NCBI RefSeq assembly: GCF_016313185.1
Contig: NZ_CP066218.1
Location: 2,480,001 to 2,544,000 of the forward strand
DNA from: Mycolicibacterium baixiangningiae
GTDB lineage: Bacteria > Actinomycetota > Actinomycetes > Mycobacteriales > Mycobacteriaceae
DNA: 64,000 bases
Reading direction: 5' to 3'
The first letter of the stretch is position 1, and the number at the start of each line of letters is the position of its first letter. The notes below the pieces were generated by a model. It did not search any database. It was not told the origin of the DNA and was given only the letters and a program-made list of their open reading frames with translations. The translations under genes were made by a program, and so were the position numbers. Positions 1 through 8,513 of this stretch are shown in pieces.

Positions 1-911
1 ACGGTCGACGGGGGATCGAGGCGCAATTCGCCGAGCCGGGCTTCGACCGCGTGCCGGTCGATGCGGTTCTCCAGCAGGCGCTCCATCAGCGCGGCCCGTT
101 CGCGCCGTTCGTGTTCGAGCGCCAGTTGCATCTCGGACAGCGCGAGACTGATCACTGTGGCGGTGTGTTGCAACCGAATCGGATCCACCCGTTCGGTGAT
201 GCGCGGGATCACCACGAGCGCGGCTTCGGGATGGCGCTGGATGTCGGTGAGCATCGCTGCCCGCGTGCCGTCAACGGGCAGCCCGTAGACTCCCGCCGCC
301 ACGTTGGTCGAGGACTCGGACAACTCGACGACGGCCTCGCGCAGGGCGGGGGCCAGCGGTGAGGTGTCCGGAAACCACGGATCACCGGTCCGGCGATCGC
401 AGACGTGCAATTCGCAACCGAGTTCCCGGGCAAGCGCGGCAACGAGATTGGCCGGCGGCGAGGCGCTCGCGATGTGCCGCCGCAGCAGGTCGTAGATCCG
501 CATGGTCCGCGACAACCGGTCTGACTGGTCGAGCAGCGTCGCTTCGGCAACCGCGCGCGAGATCGCCACGAACGGTAGGGGATAGCGGATCCGCAGGACC
601 GGGAAGCCCAGCTGTTCGCTTCGGCGGGTGAACCGCTGCGTCAACCGTGGGCAGTACATCTTCTCGCCTATCGCCAGTCCCGCGATACCCGACTCCTCGA
701 GTTTGGTGAGCAGCGCCTCCTGATCGGCGGCGGCTTTCGGGAACGACAGCCCGTTGGTCATCAGCAGTTCGCCGCCGGTGATCCACCGCCAGGGTTCGGG
801 CAGGTCCGAGGTATGGGTCCAGGACACCGACCGGCCCAGCCCGGCCCCGCCCGAGAGCACCTCCAACCCGAGGTGCGGCGTCTCGACGAGGTCACCGACG
901 GTGACGGTCAC
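1..911 (-). CDS. PucR-family transcriptional regulator (partial, C-terminus beyond left edge)
   Basis: The reverse strand reads open from a GTG at 911 to the window edge (about 303 residues). The N-terminal part (residues about 1-120) matches the PucR purine-catabolism-regulator domain: it contains LGLEVLSGGAGL, WTHTSDLPEPW and GGELLMTNGLSFP, the usual core of this sensory domain. A central region follows that could be the GGDEF-like linker of the family. The C-terminal helix-turn-helix would lie outside the window. It is divergent from the MFS transporter and agmatinase genes, so local control of those genes is a reasonable inference. PucR proteins usually respond to a small catabolic ligand; the ligand here is unknown. 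The family call is firm, the target is inferred from position. Confidence 0.85.
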   Translation of the reverse strand, partial: MTVTVGDLVETPHLGLEVLSGGAGLGRSVSWTHTSDLPEPWRWITGGELLMTNGLSFPKAAADQEALLTKLEESGIAGLAIGEKMYCPRLTQRFTRRSEQLGFPVLRIRYPLPFVAISRAVAEATLLDQSDRLSRTMRIYDLLRRHIASASPPANLVAALARELGCELHVCDRRTGDPWFPDTSPLAPALREAVVELSESSTNVAAGVYGLPVDGTRAAMLTDIQRHPEAALVVIPRITERVDPIRLQHTATVISLALSEMQLALEHERRERAALMERLLENRIDRHAVEARLGELRLDPPST

Positions 912-955
912 GCCGGTTGTCGATTGTGCACATGCTCAAACTTCATCGGAGGATT

Positions 956-1027
956 GTGTCAAACGTCGACTCGACACGCATCGGCGCCGCCCGCACGCTG
1001 GGTCAATGCCCCACACCGGTCATGTGA
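956..1027 (+). CDS. possible 23-codon leader ORF coupled to the MFS gene
   Basis: A GTG at 956 follows the best Shine-Dalgarno of this interval (GGAGG, 948-952). It opens a 23-codon frame that begins MSNVDSTRIGAARTLG and stops at TGA 1025-1027. That stop overlaps an in-frame GTG (1024-1026) of the transporter gene as GTGA, the arrangement typical of translational coupling. Alternatively, the peptide is the true transporter N-terminus and one base has shifted the frame. No homologue is recognised. The geometry is seen directly; a function as a leader peptide is inference. Confidence 0.4.
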   Translation: MSNVDSTRIGAARTLGQCPTPVM

Positions 1028-2361
1028 TCGACGATGCGCCGATCACCGCATTCCACAAGAAGCTCACGCTGTTCTCCTCAGGCGGGCCGTTCATCGACGG
1101 CTATGCGCTCTCGATCATCGGAGTGGCGCTGATAACGCTCGAGCCCGCGATGGATCTGAGTTCGGTGGAGCTCGGTCTGATCGGCGCGGCCAGCCTGATC
1201 GGGATCTTCGTGGGCGGCGGCCTTTTCGGCTACCTGACCGATCGCATCGGGCGACACCTCATGTACATCGTCGACTTGCTCGCGCTGGCCGTGTTCTCGG
1301 TTCTCTCCGCGTTCGCCGGCGAGCCCTGGCAGATCATCGCGCTGCGGTTCCTCCTGGGTGTGGCGATCGGCGCGGACTACCCGATCGCCACCTCACTGCT
1401 CGCGGAATTCCTGCCCAAGAAGCAGCGTGGCCGGTACCTCGGCGGCATGTTCGTCGTGTGGGCGCTGGGTGCCGCGGTCGCCTACGTCGTCGGATTCCTG
1501 TTGCGCGACTTCGGTCCCGACGCCTGGCGGATCCTGCTGGCGAGCCCGGCGATATTCGCGATCATCACGTTGCTGGCCCGCCTCGGCACGCCGGAGTCAC
1601 CGCGGTGGCTGGTGTCCAAGGGCCGGCGCGAGGAGGCCGACGCGGCGATCAAGCAGGCTTTCGGGCCCCAGTACAGCGTCGACGATCTCACTGAGGAGAA
1701 GGTCGCCACAACGTCGTTCACTCGTGTGTTCACACGTCCCTACCTGCGGCGGACCGTATTCGTCGCGGTGTTCTGGACGGCGCAGGTCATCCCGCTGTTC
1801 GCGGTGTACACGTTCGCGCCGGATTTGATGGCGTCATTCGGCTTGGAAGGCGATTCCAACCTCTACGGCGGCTCGCTCATCATCGCGCTGCTGTTCGTCG
1901 TCGGTGGAATCCCGGGACTGTACCTGGTCGAACGGATCGGCAGGCGCGCCCTGCTCGTGGGGTCGTTCGCGATCATTGCTGCGGCCCTTGCCATTCCAGC
2001 GGTCATACCGGGCGTTCCGCCGCTGGTGTTCTTCCTGGCGCTGGCGGTGTTCGCCCTCGTGTCCGGCGCGTCGAGCTTCCTGGAGATCGTCTACCCCAAC
2101 GAACTGTTCCCCACCGAGGTGCGCGCCACCGCCGTCGGGGTGGGAACGGCGATGAGCCGCATCGGTTCTGCGGGAGGCACCTACCTGATGCCGATGGCGC
2201 TGACCGGCCTGGGACCGGGCGGTGCGCTGGGCATCGGTGCCCTGGTGACGGTGGTCGGACTCGTCGCCGCCGTGTTCATGGCTCCCGAGACCCGCAACGT
2301 CGCGCTGACCGACTGCGCCACCTCCGATGACGAATCAACGACCGCGAAAGTGACCTCATGA
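1006..2361 (+). CDS. MFS transporter, sugar-porter-like
   Basis: This is a membrane carrier of about 451 residues with twelve hydrophobic stretches and family signatures: GYLTDRIGRHLM in the first cytoplasmic loop, PESPRWLVSKGR at the end of the N-terminal half, and VERIGRRALLVG at the equivalent loop of the second half. These are typical of the sugar/metabolite:H+ symporter branch of the major facilitator superfamily. Conserved sequence starts at about VIDDAPITAFHKK, so ATG 1006 or GTG 1024 are the plausible starts; neither has a good Shine-Dalgarno, while a good one serves the overlapping leader frame. The stop overlaps the ATG of the ureohydrolase gene (ATGA), which suggests that the substrate is a guanidino compound such as agmatine or guanidinobutyrate. 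That substrate is inferred from context only. Confidence 0.85.
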   Translation: MPHTGHVIDDAPITAFHKKLTLFSSGGPFIDGYALSIIGVALITLEPAMDLSSVELGLIGAASLIGIFVGGGLFGYLTDRIGRHLMYIVDLLALAVFSVLSAFAGEPWQIIALRFLLGVAIGADYPIATSLLAEFLPKKQRGRYLGGMFVVWALGAAVAYVVGFLLRDFGPDAWRILLASPAIFAIITLLARLGTPESPRWLVSKGRREEADAAIKQAFGPQYSVDDLTEEKVATTSFTRVFTRPYLRRTVFVAVFWTAQVIPLFAVYTFAPDLMASFGLEGDSNLYGGSLIIALLFVVGGIPGLYLVERIGRRALLVGSFAIIAAALAIPAVIPGVPPLVFFLALAVFALVSGASSFLEIVYPNELFPTEVRATAVGVGTAMSRIGSAGGTYLMPMALTGLGPGGALGIGALVTVVGLVAAVFMAPETRNVALTDCATSDDESTTAKVTS

Positions 2362-3323
2362 CCTCCTCCGACCTCGTCGGCGCCGTACCGCCCACCGAAG
2401 TCCCGCGTTACGCCGGAAAGGGCACATTCGCCCGCATCGCCGACATCGGCGAGGTCAGCGACTACGACATCGCGATCCTCGGCGTCCCGTTCGACGGCGG
2501 CACCTCCTATCGGCCCGGTGCGCGGTTCGGCCCGATGGGCGTGCGGCAGGCCGCCCGCACCCTGCGCCCCGGCTACCACGTCGAACTCGGCGTCGCACCG
2601 CTGGAACAGGTGCAGGTGGTCGATGCCGGTGACATCTCCGTCACGCCCTACGACATCGCCGAAGCGTGCCGGCAGATTCAGGATCACGCGTCGGAGATCC
2701 TCGGCGGAGACGGCCGCCGGATCGTCTCCATCGGCGGCGACCACACCATCGCGCTGCCGAATCTGCGTGCCCTGCACGCGATCCACGGTCCCGTCGCCCT
2801 GGTGCACTTCGACGCCCACCTCGACACCTGGGACACGTACTTCAACGCCCCCGTCACGCACGGCACCATCTTCCGGCGGGCTTTCGAAGAGGGGCTGCTG
2901 GTCGAGGACCACTCCATCCACGTCGGCATCCGCGGACCGATCTACGACCAGATGGACCTGCGGGACGACGCCGAGATGGGCTTCAAGATCATCCGGGCGG
3001 GTGACCTGGACGTCATCGGTATCGACGCCGCCGTGGACACGGTGCGCCGACGCGTCGGGGACGTGCCGGTCTATCTGTCCGTCGACATCGACGTGCTCGA
3101 TCCGGCGTTCGCCCCCGGCACCGGCACCCCCGAATCCGGCGGGCTCACCTCCCGCGAGCTGCTGCGGATGCTGCGGCGGTTACACGGGCTCAACATCGTC
3201 GGCGCCGACGTCGTGGAGGTGGCACCCGCCTACGACCACGCCGAGATCACCTGTGTGGCAGCGGCTACCGTCGTCTTCGACCTGGTGTCACTGATGGTCT
3301 CCGGCGGCGGTCAGGTCCTGTAG
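2358..3323 (+). CDS. agmatinase-family ureohydrolase
   Basis: The 321-residue protein belongs to the arginase/agmatinase superfamily, binuclear-manganese enzymes that release urea from guanidino compounds. The metal ligands are in place: GGDHT (about residue 128), DAHLD (about 152-156) and SVDIDVLDP (about 241-249). The N-terminal [18 protein letters not shown] motif is typical of the SpeB/guanidinobutyrase branch. The ATG overlaps the upstream transporter stop by 4 nt, so the two genes form an operon for import and cleavage of a guanidino compound, probably controlled by the divergent PucR regulator. Agmatinase, guanidinobutyrase and guanidinopropionase cannot be told apart by motif alone. 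The gene ends 13 bp inside the convergent fadD15. Confidence 0.88.
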   Translation: MTSSDLVGAVPPTEVPRYAGKGTFARIADIGEVSDYDIAILGVPFDGGTSYRPGARFGPMGVRQAARTLRPGYHVELGVAPLEQVQVVDAGDISVTPYDIAEACRQIQDHASEILGGDGRRIVSIGGDHTIALPNLRALHAIHGPVALVHFDAHLDTWDTYFNAPVTHGTIFRRAFEEGLLVEDHSIHVGIRGPIYDQMDLRDDAEMGFKIIRAGDLDVIGIDAAVDTVRRRVGDVPVYLSVDIDVLDPAFAPGTGTPESGGLTSRELLRMLRRLHGLNIVGADVVEVAPAYDHAEITCVAAATVVFDLVSLMVSGGGQVL

Positions 3324-5137
3324 AGCGCTTCGATGTCGGCGGCGAACTTCTCGACGACGACCTTGCGCTTGACCTTCAACGTCGGTGTGAGCTCCCCGGT
3401 GTCCTCGGTGAAATCCACCGCCAGGACCCGGAACTTGCGGATCGCCTCGGCCTTCGACACCGCCTGATTGGCGCCCTTGACGGCGGTGTCGATGTCGGCG
3501 AGCAGGTCGGGGTCGGTGGCGAGGGAGCCGACGGAGGCGCCACTGTCCTTGCCGTTGCGCTGTTTCCAACCCTCGAACGCCTCGGCGTCGATCGTGATCA
3601 GCGCGCCGACGAACGGCCGGGCGTCTCCGACGGCCATCGCCTGACTGATCAGCGGATGGGCCCGCAGTTGATCCTCCATGATCGCCGGCGCGACGTTCTT
3701 GCCGCCGGCGGTCACGATGATCTCCTTCTTGCGGCCGATGATCGTGAGGAAGCCGTCGCTGTCGATCGCGCCCAGATCGCCGGTGTGGAACCAGCCGTCG
3801 GTGAAGGCCTTCGCGGTCTCCTCCTCGTTTCGCCAGTAGCCGCCGAACACCACGCCGCCCTTGACCAGCAGCTCGTCGTCGTCACCCAGGCGCATACTGT
3901 TGCCCGGCACCAGCTTTCCGACCGAGCCGATCTTGATGTCACCCACCCGGTTGACGGTGATCGCGGCGCTGGTCTCGGTCAGCCCGTAGCCCTCGTAGAT
4001 GGTCAGCCCGACACCGCGGTAAAAGTGGCCGAGGCGGGCGCCCAGCGGCGCCCCGCCGGAGATCGCGGCGCGGCATTCCCCGCCGAGGGCCGCACGCAGC
4101 TTGCCGTAGACCAGCCGGTCGAACACCGCGTGTCTGGCCCGCAGCAGCAGCCCGGGCCCACCCGTCCTCTTCCCCGAGTCGCTTCGCTCCTGCCCGCCGG
4201 AGTCCAGCGCCCGGCTGTACTCGATCGCCGTCGCGGCGGCGATGTCGAAGATGCGGCCCTTACCGTCGCTGCGGGCGTTCTGTTCGGCGGTGTTGTACAC
4301 CTTTTCGAACACCCGCGGCACCGAGACCACCAGCGTCGGCTTGAACACCCCGAACAGCGGGACGAGGTTCTTGATGTCACTGGTGAAACCGAGGGTCACC
4401 TTGTTGGCGAACGCCGCGATGGTGATGGCACGGGCCAGCACGTGCGCCAGCGGCAGGAACACCAGCATCCGCTCACCCTTGGCCAGCTCGGCGGGGAAGC
4501 AGCTCTTGTCGCCGCGGGTCTCGTACACCAGATTGGCGTGGGTGAGTTGGCAGCCCTTGGGCCTGCCGGTGGTCCCCGAGGTGTAGATCATCGTGGCCGG
4601 CTGGGCGGAGCGGATACCGGCCAGCCGGTGGTCGAGTTCGTCGGACGCGAGGTCGCGGCCCGCCTCGGCCAGCGCGTCGGGACCCGAACCCTCGATCCGC
4701 AGCACCGTGCGCAGCTCCGGCAGATCGGCCCGGAGCTCCTCGATCCTGTTCGCGTGGGCGTCGTTCTCGACGATCACCAGCACCGCGCCCGAGTCGGAGA
4801 GCACCCAGCGGACCTGTTCGGCCGAGGAGGTCTCGTAGATCGGGACGGTCAGCGCCCCGACGGCCAGGATCGCGAAGTCGAGGATCGGCCACTCGTAGCG
4901 GGTCGCCGACAACAGCGCGACCCGATCGCCCGGCTGCACCCCAGAGGCGATCAAACCCAGTGCGGCCGAACGGATCTGGGCGGCGGCCTGGGCACAGGTG
5001 ACGTCTGTCCACGCGCCGTCGACCAACCGGCGGAAGATGACGTGGTCGGGATCGTCGCGCTCGTGATCGAACACAGCGCTCACGACGGTGTCGCACTCTC
5101 CCACGGTGAACGGCGCGGGCACACTGAACTCAGGCAC
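3311..5137 (-). CDS. fadD15: long-chain fatty-acid-CoA ligase FadD15
   Basis: The 608-residue AMP-binding enzyme activates fatty acids to acyl-CoA through an acyl-adenylate. The core P-loop [20 protein letters not shown], the [11 protein letters not shown] motif and the hinge/C-terminal motifs [11 protein letters not shown] and [17 protein letters not shown] are all present. Length and neighbours (SRPBCC pair, ArsA-like ATPase, acyltransferase) match the Rv2187 locus of M. tuberculosis. A loop near residues 315-330 reading [17 protein letters not shown] is encoded by a copy of a dispersed DNA repeat (see 4171-4197), so it is probably an extra surface loop. A TACGCT -10 element ends 7 nt before the GTG start, suggesting a leaderless mRNA. 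Confidence 0.92.
   Translation of the reverse strand: MPEFSVPAPFTVGECDTVVSAVFDHERDDPDHVIFRRLVDGAWTDVTCAQAAAQIRSAALGLIASGVQPGDRVALLSATRYEWPILDFAILAVGALTVPIYETSSAEQVRWVLSDSGAVLVIVENDAHANRIEELRADLPELRTVLRIEGSGPDALAEAGRDLASDELDHRLAGIRSAQPATMIYTSGTTGRPKGCQLTHANLVYETRGDKSCFPAELAKGERMLVFLPLAHVLARAITIAAFANKVTLGFTSDIKNLVPLFGVFKPTLVVSVPRVFEKVYNTAEQNARSDGKGRIFDIAAATAIEYSRALDSGGQERSDSGKRTGGPGLLLRARHAVFDRLVYGKLRAALGGECRAAISGGAPLGARLGHFYRGVGLTIYEGYGLTETSAAITVNRVGDIKIGSVGKLVPGNSMRLGDDDELLVKGGVVFGGYWRNEEETAKAFTDGWFHTGDLGAIDSDGFLTIIGRKKEIIVTAGGKNVAPAIMEDQLRAHPLISQAMAVGDARPFVGALITIDAEAFEGWKQRNGKDSGASVGSLATDPDLLADIDTAVKGANQAVSKAEAIRKFRVLAVDFTEDTGELTPTLKVKRKVVVEKFAADIEALYRT
4171..4197 (-). repeat. dispersed repeat copy inside fadD15
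   Basis: On the reverse strand this 27-base stretch reads GCGGGCAGGAGCG followed by AAGCGACTCGGGGA. It differs at only two positions from the repeat present twice between aroG and pknL (12679-12752). It lies in frame within the fadD15 coding region and encodes part of an [11 protein letters not shown] loop. This is seen directly; insertion as a mobile or slipped repeat is inference. Confidence 0.7.
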
Positions 5138-5144
5138 GATGGCC

Positions 5145-5150
5145 AGCGTA
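5145..5150 (-). promoter_or_regulatory. fadD15 -10 element, probably leaderless
   Basis: The reverse strand reads TACGCT, fitting the mycobacterial SigA TANNNT -10 pattern, then 7 nt, then the GTG start codon of fadD15. Transcription would start on or next to the start codon, as in the leaderless genes common in mycobacteria. The start site itself is inferred. Confidence 0.5.
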
Positions 5151-5199
5151 GTCGGCCGCTGCGCTCCCCTCGGGGGTCGTGTGTGAAGCTTGGAGGACG

Positions 5200-5589
5200 A
5201 TGAACAGCATCCAGATCGCCGACGAGACCTTCGTTGCCGCCGATCCGGCTGAGGTGGGCAGGGCCGTCGCCCAACCGGCGAACTGGCGGCGCTGGTGGCC
5301 GGACCTGCACCTGACCGTCGTGGAGGACCGGGGACCCGTCGGCCACCGCTGGACGGTCACCGGAGCACTGATCGGAACCATGGAGGTGTGGCTGGAACCG
5401 TCCCTGGACGGGGTCATCCTGCACTACTTCCTGCACGCCGAACCGGCGGGCGTCTCGGCACGGCAGCTGGCGAGGATGAAACTCGCGAAGCTCAACCACG
5501 ACCGGCGCGTGGCGGGTAAGAAGATGGCGTTCGAGCTCAAGCGGACCCTGGAGGCATCGCGGCCGGTAGGGGTGTCGCGGCTGACCTGA
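5200..5589 (+). CDS. SRPBCC family protein (Rv2186c-like)
   Basis: The 129-residue protein has the helix-grip pattern of the polyketide cyclase/SRPBCC superfamily: an N-terminal strand [15 protein letters not shown], then [23 protein letters not shown], beta strands, and a long C-terminal helix with [13 protein letters not shown]. Its length equals the M. tuberculosis neighbour of fadD15. ATG 5200 was chosen over the upstream ATG at 5179 because GGAGG lies 3 nt upstream and the conserved fold begins here. It is divergent from fadD15 and precedes a second SRPBCC gene. Such domains bind hydrophobic ligands; the ligand here is unknown. No catalytic residues are identifiable. Confidence 0.82.
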   Translation: MNSIQIADETFVAADPAEVGRAVAQPANWRRWWPDLHLTVVEDRGPVGHRWTVTGALIGTMEVWLEPSLDGVILHYFLHAEPAGVSARQLARMKLAKLNHDRRVAGKKMAFELKRTLEASRPVGVSRLT

Positions 5590-5644
5590 CGGTGGGTTGA
5601 GCCGCGGACGTGAGGGTACATTTCGGCTTGAGGAGGACGGGCAC

Positions 5645-6082
5645 GTGGCGGACAAGACGGCGCAGACGATCTACATCGATGCAGACCCTGCGACGGTGAT
5701 GGACGTCATCGCAGACATCGGCTCCTATCCCGACTGGGTCAAGGAGTACCGGGAGACCGAGGTGCTCGACACCGACGCCGACGGAAATCCGAAGACGGCT
5801 CGCCTGGTACTCGATGCGGCCGTCCTCAAGGACACCATGGTGCTGTCCTACGAATGGCCCGCCGGCCGGGATTCGGTGACCTGGTCGCTGGTGTCGAGTT
5901 CTTTGCTGAAATCCCTCGAGGGGGCGTACCGGTTGACGCCGAACGGCTCCGGCACCGACGTCACCTACGAGCTCGCCGTCGACCTGATGATCCCCATGAT
6001 CGGTCTGCTCAAGCGCAAGGCGGAGCGCCGGCTGACCGAGACGGCGCTCAAGGATCTGAAGAAACGGGTCGAGGCTGAGTGA
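5645..6082 (+). CDS. SRPBCC family protein (Rv2185c/TB16.3-like)
   Basis: The 145-residue lipid-binding-fold protein is recognised by TIYIDADPATVMDVIADIG and SYPDWVKEYRETEVL at the N-terminus, the typical SRPBCC start. GTG 5645 is preferred because a strong GAGGAGG lies about 8 nt upstream; the longer frame from 5597 has no conserved sequence. Its stop overlaps the GTG of the ArsA-like ATPase gene (GTGA), so the two are translated together. The conserved pairing of SRPBCC proteins with an ArsA-type ATPase and fadD15 suggests a role in handling a lipid or fatty acyl ligand. That role is inference. Confidence 0.85.
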   Translation: MADKTAQTIYIDADPATVMDVIADIGSYPDWVKEYRETEVLDTDADGNPKTARLVLDAAVLKDTMVLSYEWPAGRDSVTWSLVSSSLLKSLEGAYRLTPNGSGTDVTYELAVDLMIPMIGLLKRKAERRLTETALKDLKKRVEAE

Positions 6083-7344
6083 CTCCGAGTGGCGCCGCGG
6101 CCCGCATCAGCCTCTTCGTCGGTAAGGGCGGGGTAGGGAAGTCCACGCTCGCGACGGCGACCGCCGTACGCGAGGCGCGGGCTGGTCGTCGGGTGCTGGT
6201 CGTGTCAACCGACCAGGCGCATTCGACCGGTGACGTGCTGGGCGTGACCGTCACCCCGACCGGGCGGCGCGAACCGACCCGCATCCTCGCCGACCTCGAC
6301 GCGGGAATTCCGGACGCGGGTGGCTCGCTTGACGCGCTCGCGCTGGACACTCTGGCACTGTTCACCGAGCGGTGGTGCGAGGTCGCCGGACCCATCACCG
6401 CGCGGTTCCCTGACTCGGATCTGGGCGACGTTGCGCCAGAAGAGCTCTCGGCCCTCCCCGGCGTGCAGGAGGTGCTCGGGCTGCACGAGGTCGCGGAATT
6501 GGCGGCGAGCGGTTCGTGGGAGCACGTCGTGGTCGACTGCGCGTCCACCGCGGATGCGCTGCGCATGCTGACCCTGCCCGGCACACTCGCGCTCTACCTC
6601 GAGCGGGCGTGGCCCCGGCACCGCCGGCTGTCCCGGGGCGCCGACGACGCGGCGTCAGCCGCAATGGTGGATCTCGTCGAGCGCATCGATGCGGCGACCC
6701 GGCGGTTGACCGCCCTGCTCGCCGACGGGTCACAGGTCAGCGCGCACCTGGTGCTCACCGCCGAACGGGTGGTGGCCGCCGAGGCGTCCCGCACGCTGGG
6801 CTCGCTGGCACTGATGGGTGTGCGGGTCGCGGAGCTCATCGTCAATCAGGTCCTGTTGCAGGACAATTCCTTCGAGTACCGCAATCTTCCCGAACATCCG
6901 GCGTTCGACTGGTACGCCGAGCGCATCTCCGAGCAGAAGGCGGTGCTCGACGACCTCGACACCGTGATCGGCGACGTGGCGCTCGTGTTGGTGCCGCACC
7001 TGGCGGGCGAGCCGATCGGACCCAAGGCGCTGGGCGAACTGCTGGACGCCGCGCGCCGACGCGACGGGTCGGCGCCGCCCGCGCCGGTCCGGCCGATAGT
7101 CGACCGGGAGTCGGGAACCGGCCTCGATGCGGTCTACCGCCTGCGGCTAGAGTTGCCGCAGGTCGACTCCGCCGAACTGACGTTGGGCAGGGTCGACGAC
7201 GACCTGATCATCGGCGCGGGCGGTATGCGGCGCCGGGTCCGACTCGCGTCCGTGCTGCGCAGGTGCATCGTCACCGATGCGGCACTGCGGGGAAGCGAGC
7301 TGACGGTGCGATTCCGACCGAATCCGGAGGTGTGGCCGGCGTGA
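6079..7344 (+). CDS. ArsA-like ATPase (Rv2184c-like)
   Basis: The 421-residue P-loop NTPase belongs to the ArsA/GET3 group of the SIMIBI class. The deviant Walker A GKGGVGKST sits at residues 15-23, and VLVVSTDQAHSTGDVLG corresponds to the ArsA signature (P-loop partner and switch I). A central region with ELSALPGVQEVLGL and a C-terminal GGMRRRVRL segment follow the actinobacterial family. The cysteine pair used by arsenite pumps is not evident, so arsenic export is unlikely. Overlaps of 4 nt with both neighbours place it in one translational unit with the SRPBCC and Rv2183c-like genes. The cellular role is unknown. Confidence 0.85.
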   Translation: MTPSGAAARISLFVGKGGVGKSTLATATAVREARAGRRVLVVSTDQAHSTGDVLGVTVTPTGRREPTRILADLDAGIPDAGGSLDALALDTLALFTERWCEVAGPITARFPDSDLGDVAPEELSALPGVQEVLGLHEVAELAASGSWEHVVVDCASTADALRMLTLPGTLALYLERAWPRHRRLSRGADDAASAAMVDLVERIDAATRRLTALLADGSQVSAHLVLTAERVVAAEASRTLGSLALMGVRVAELIVNQVLLQDNSFEYRNLPEHPAFDWYAERISEQKAVLDDLDTVIGDVALVLVPHLAGEPIGPKALGELLDAARRRDGSAPPAPVRPIVDRESGTGLDAVYRLRLELPQVDSAELTLGRVDDDLIIGAGGMRRRVRLASVLRRCIVTDAALRGSELTVRFRPNPEVWPA

Positions 7345-7712
7345 GTGCTGAACATCCAGACCTCGGTCCCGAGCTGAAGGCGCTCGCCCAGGCCATCCTC
7401 GACCGCGTCGACCCGTTGATCCGGTTCGCCGCCGCCCGTGCGGCGGGAGCCGGCGACCGGGCGAGCAGCTGCCGGCAGGTGTGGTGCCCGGTGTGCGCGC
7501 TGGGCGCACTGATCCAGGGTGAGCAGCACCCTCTCCTCGACATCGTCGCCGAGCACAGCGTCGCGTTGCTGAGCGTGGTCCGTGCGCTCGTCGACGACAT
7601 CGAGGCGGCCGGCCCGCCGGACACGCCCCCCACACCGCCGCCGTCCGACGAGCCGCCGCCGCCCCCCGGCCCTGGCCGCTATCAGCGCATTCCGGTGACC
7701 GTGCAGGACTGA
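7341..7712 (+). CDS. conserved hypothetical protein with two Cys and Pro-rich tail (Rv2183c-like)
   Basis: The 123-residue product starts at GTG 7341, which overlaps the stop of the ATPase gene. Residues 1-95 look helical, with a CRQVWCPVCALGALIQGEQH segment whose three cysteines could bind metal. The last third is rich in proline (TPPTPPPSDEPPPPPGPG) and likely disordered. It occupies the place of Rv2183c in M. tuberculosis and may be a partner of the ATPase. No function is recognised. Confidence 0.8.
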   Translation: MSAEHPDLGPELKALAQAILDRVDPLIRFAAARAAGAGDRASSCRQVWCPVCALGALIQGEQHPLLDIVAEHSVALLSVVRALVDDIEAAGPPDTPPTPPPSDEPPPPPGPGRYQRIPVTVQD

Positions 7713-7717
7713 GGTCC

Positions 7718-7741
7718 GTGCTGTGGTCGTGTCCACAGCAC
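7718..7741. promoter_or_regulatory. perfect inverted repeat upstream of the PlsC-type gene
   Basis: GTGCTGTGG (7718-7726) and CCACAGCAC (7733-7741) form a perfect 9-bp palindrome around a 6-base loop. It has no T-tract, and a TAAAGT -10 candidate begins 6 bp downstream, so an operator is more likely than a terminator. The bound factor is unknown. Confidence 0.5.
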
Positions 7742-7746
7742 CTGGG

Positions 7747-7752
7747 TAAAGT
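7747..7752 (+). promoter_or_regulatory. -10 candidate for the acyltransferase gene
   Basis: TAAAGT fits TANNNT and lies 41 bp before the ATG at 7794, just downstream of the palindrome. Transcription would begin near 7759. No convincing -35 element is visible. Confidence 0.4.
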
Positions 7753-7793
7753 TGTCGCAGAGCACCGTCCGGTGCGCCCGATGCGGAGGGTCC

Positions 7794-8513
7794 ATGTGGT
7801 ATTGGCTGTTCAAGTACGTCTTCATGGGCCCGTTGCTGTCCTTGCTCGGCCGGCCGAAAGTTCAAGGGTCGGAATACCTTCCCCGGTCCGGCGCCGCCAT
7901 TCTCGCCAGTAACCACCTGGCCGTGGCCGACAGCTTCTACCTGCCGCTGGTGGTGAGCCGGCGCATCACGTTCCTGGCCAAGGCGGAGTACTTCACCGGT
8001 ACGGGTCTCAAGGGCTGGTTCAAACGGTGGTTCTTCACTGCGGCCGGGCAGGTGCCGATCGACCGCGCGGATGCGGATGCGGCGCTCAGTGCGTTGAGAA
8101 CCGCTGAGCGCATTCTCGGCGGAGGCAAGCTGCTCGGCATGTACCCCGAGGGCACCCGCTCACCCGACGGACGTCTGTACAAGGGCAAGACCGGCCTGGC
8201 CCGGCTCGCGCTCGAGACCGGTGTGCCCGTGATCCCGGTCGCGATGGTCGCCACCGACGTCGTCAACCCGCCGGGCAGCAAGATGTGGCGCTTCGGCAAG
8301 GTCGAGGTCAAATTCGGCAAGCCGATGGACTTCAGCCGGTTCGAGGGGCTCGCCGGCAATCGCTTCATCGAGCGCGCCGTGATCGACGAGGTCATGTACG
8401 AGTTGATGCGCCTGTCCGGCCAGGAGTACGTCGACCTTTATGCCGCCGACGTCAAAGAGGGCACCGCAGTCGCTCAGCCCGCCGCGCGACTGCCCGAAGC
8501 CGCCGCCGGCTGA
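7794..8513 (+). CDS. PlsC-type 1-acyl-sn-glycerol-3-phosphate acyltransferase (Rv2182c-like)
   Basis: The 239-residue membrane-associated enzyme is predicted to transfer an acyl chain to lysophosphatidate or a related acceptor. The catalytic HX4D motif is NHLAVADSF (about residues 41-46) and the acceptor motif is [10 protein letters not shown] (about 117-126). FLAKAEYF and the VIPVAMVAT region match the family. ATG 7794 is chosen because GGAGG lies upstream and the protein then begins with the hydrophobic [18 protein letters not shown]. The 3' end overlaps the convergent mptC by 40 bp. It sits beside mannosyltransferase and acyl-CoA ligase genes, consistent with envelope lipid synthesis. Confidence 0.88.
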   Translation: MWYWLFKYVFMGPLLSLLGRPKVQGSEYLPRSGAAILASNHLAVADSFYLPLVVSRRITFLAKAEYFTGTGLKGWFKRWFFTAAGQVPIDRADADAALSALRTAERILGGGKLLGMYPEGTRSPDGRLYKGKTGLARLALETGVPVIPVAMVATDVVNPPGSKMWRFGKVEVKFGKPMDFSRFEGLAGNRFIERAVIDEVMYELMRLSGQEYVDLYAADVKEGTAVAQPAARLPEAAAG

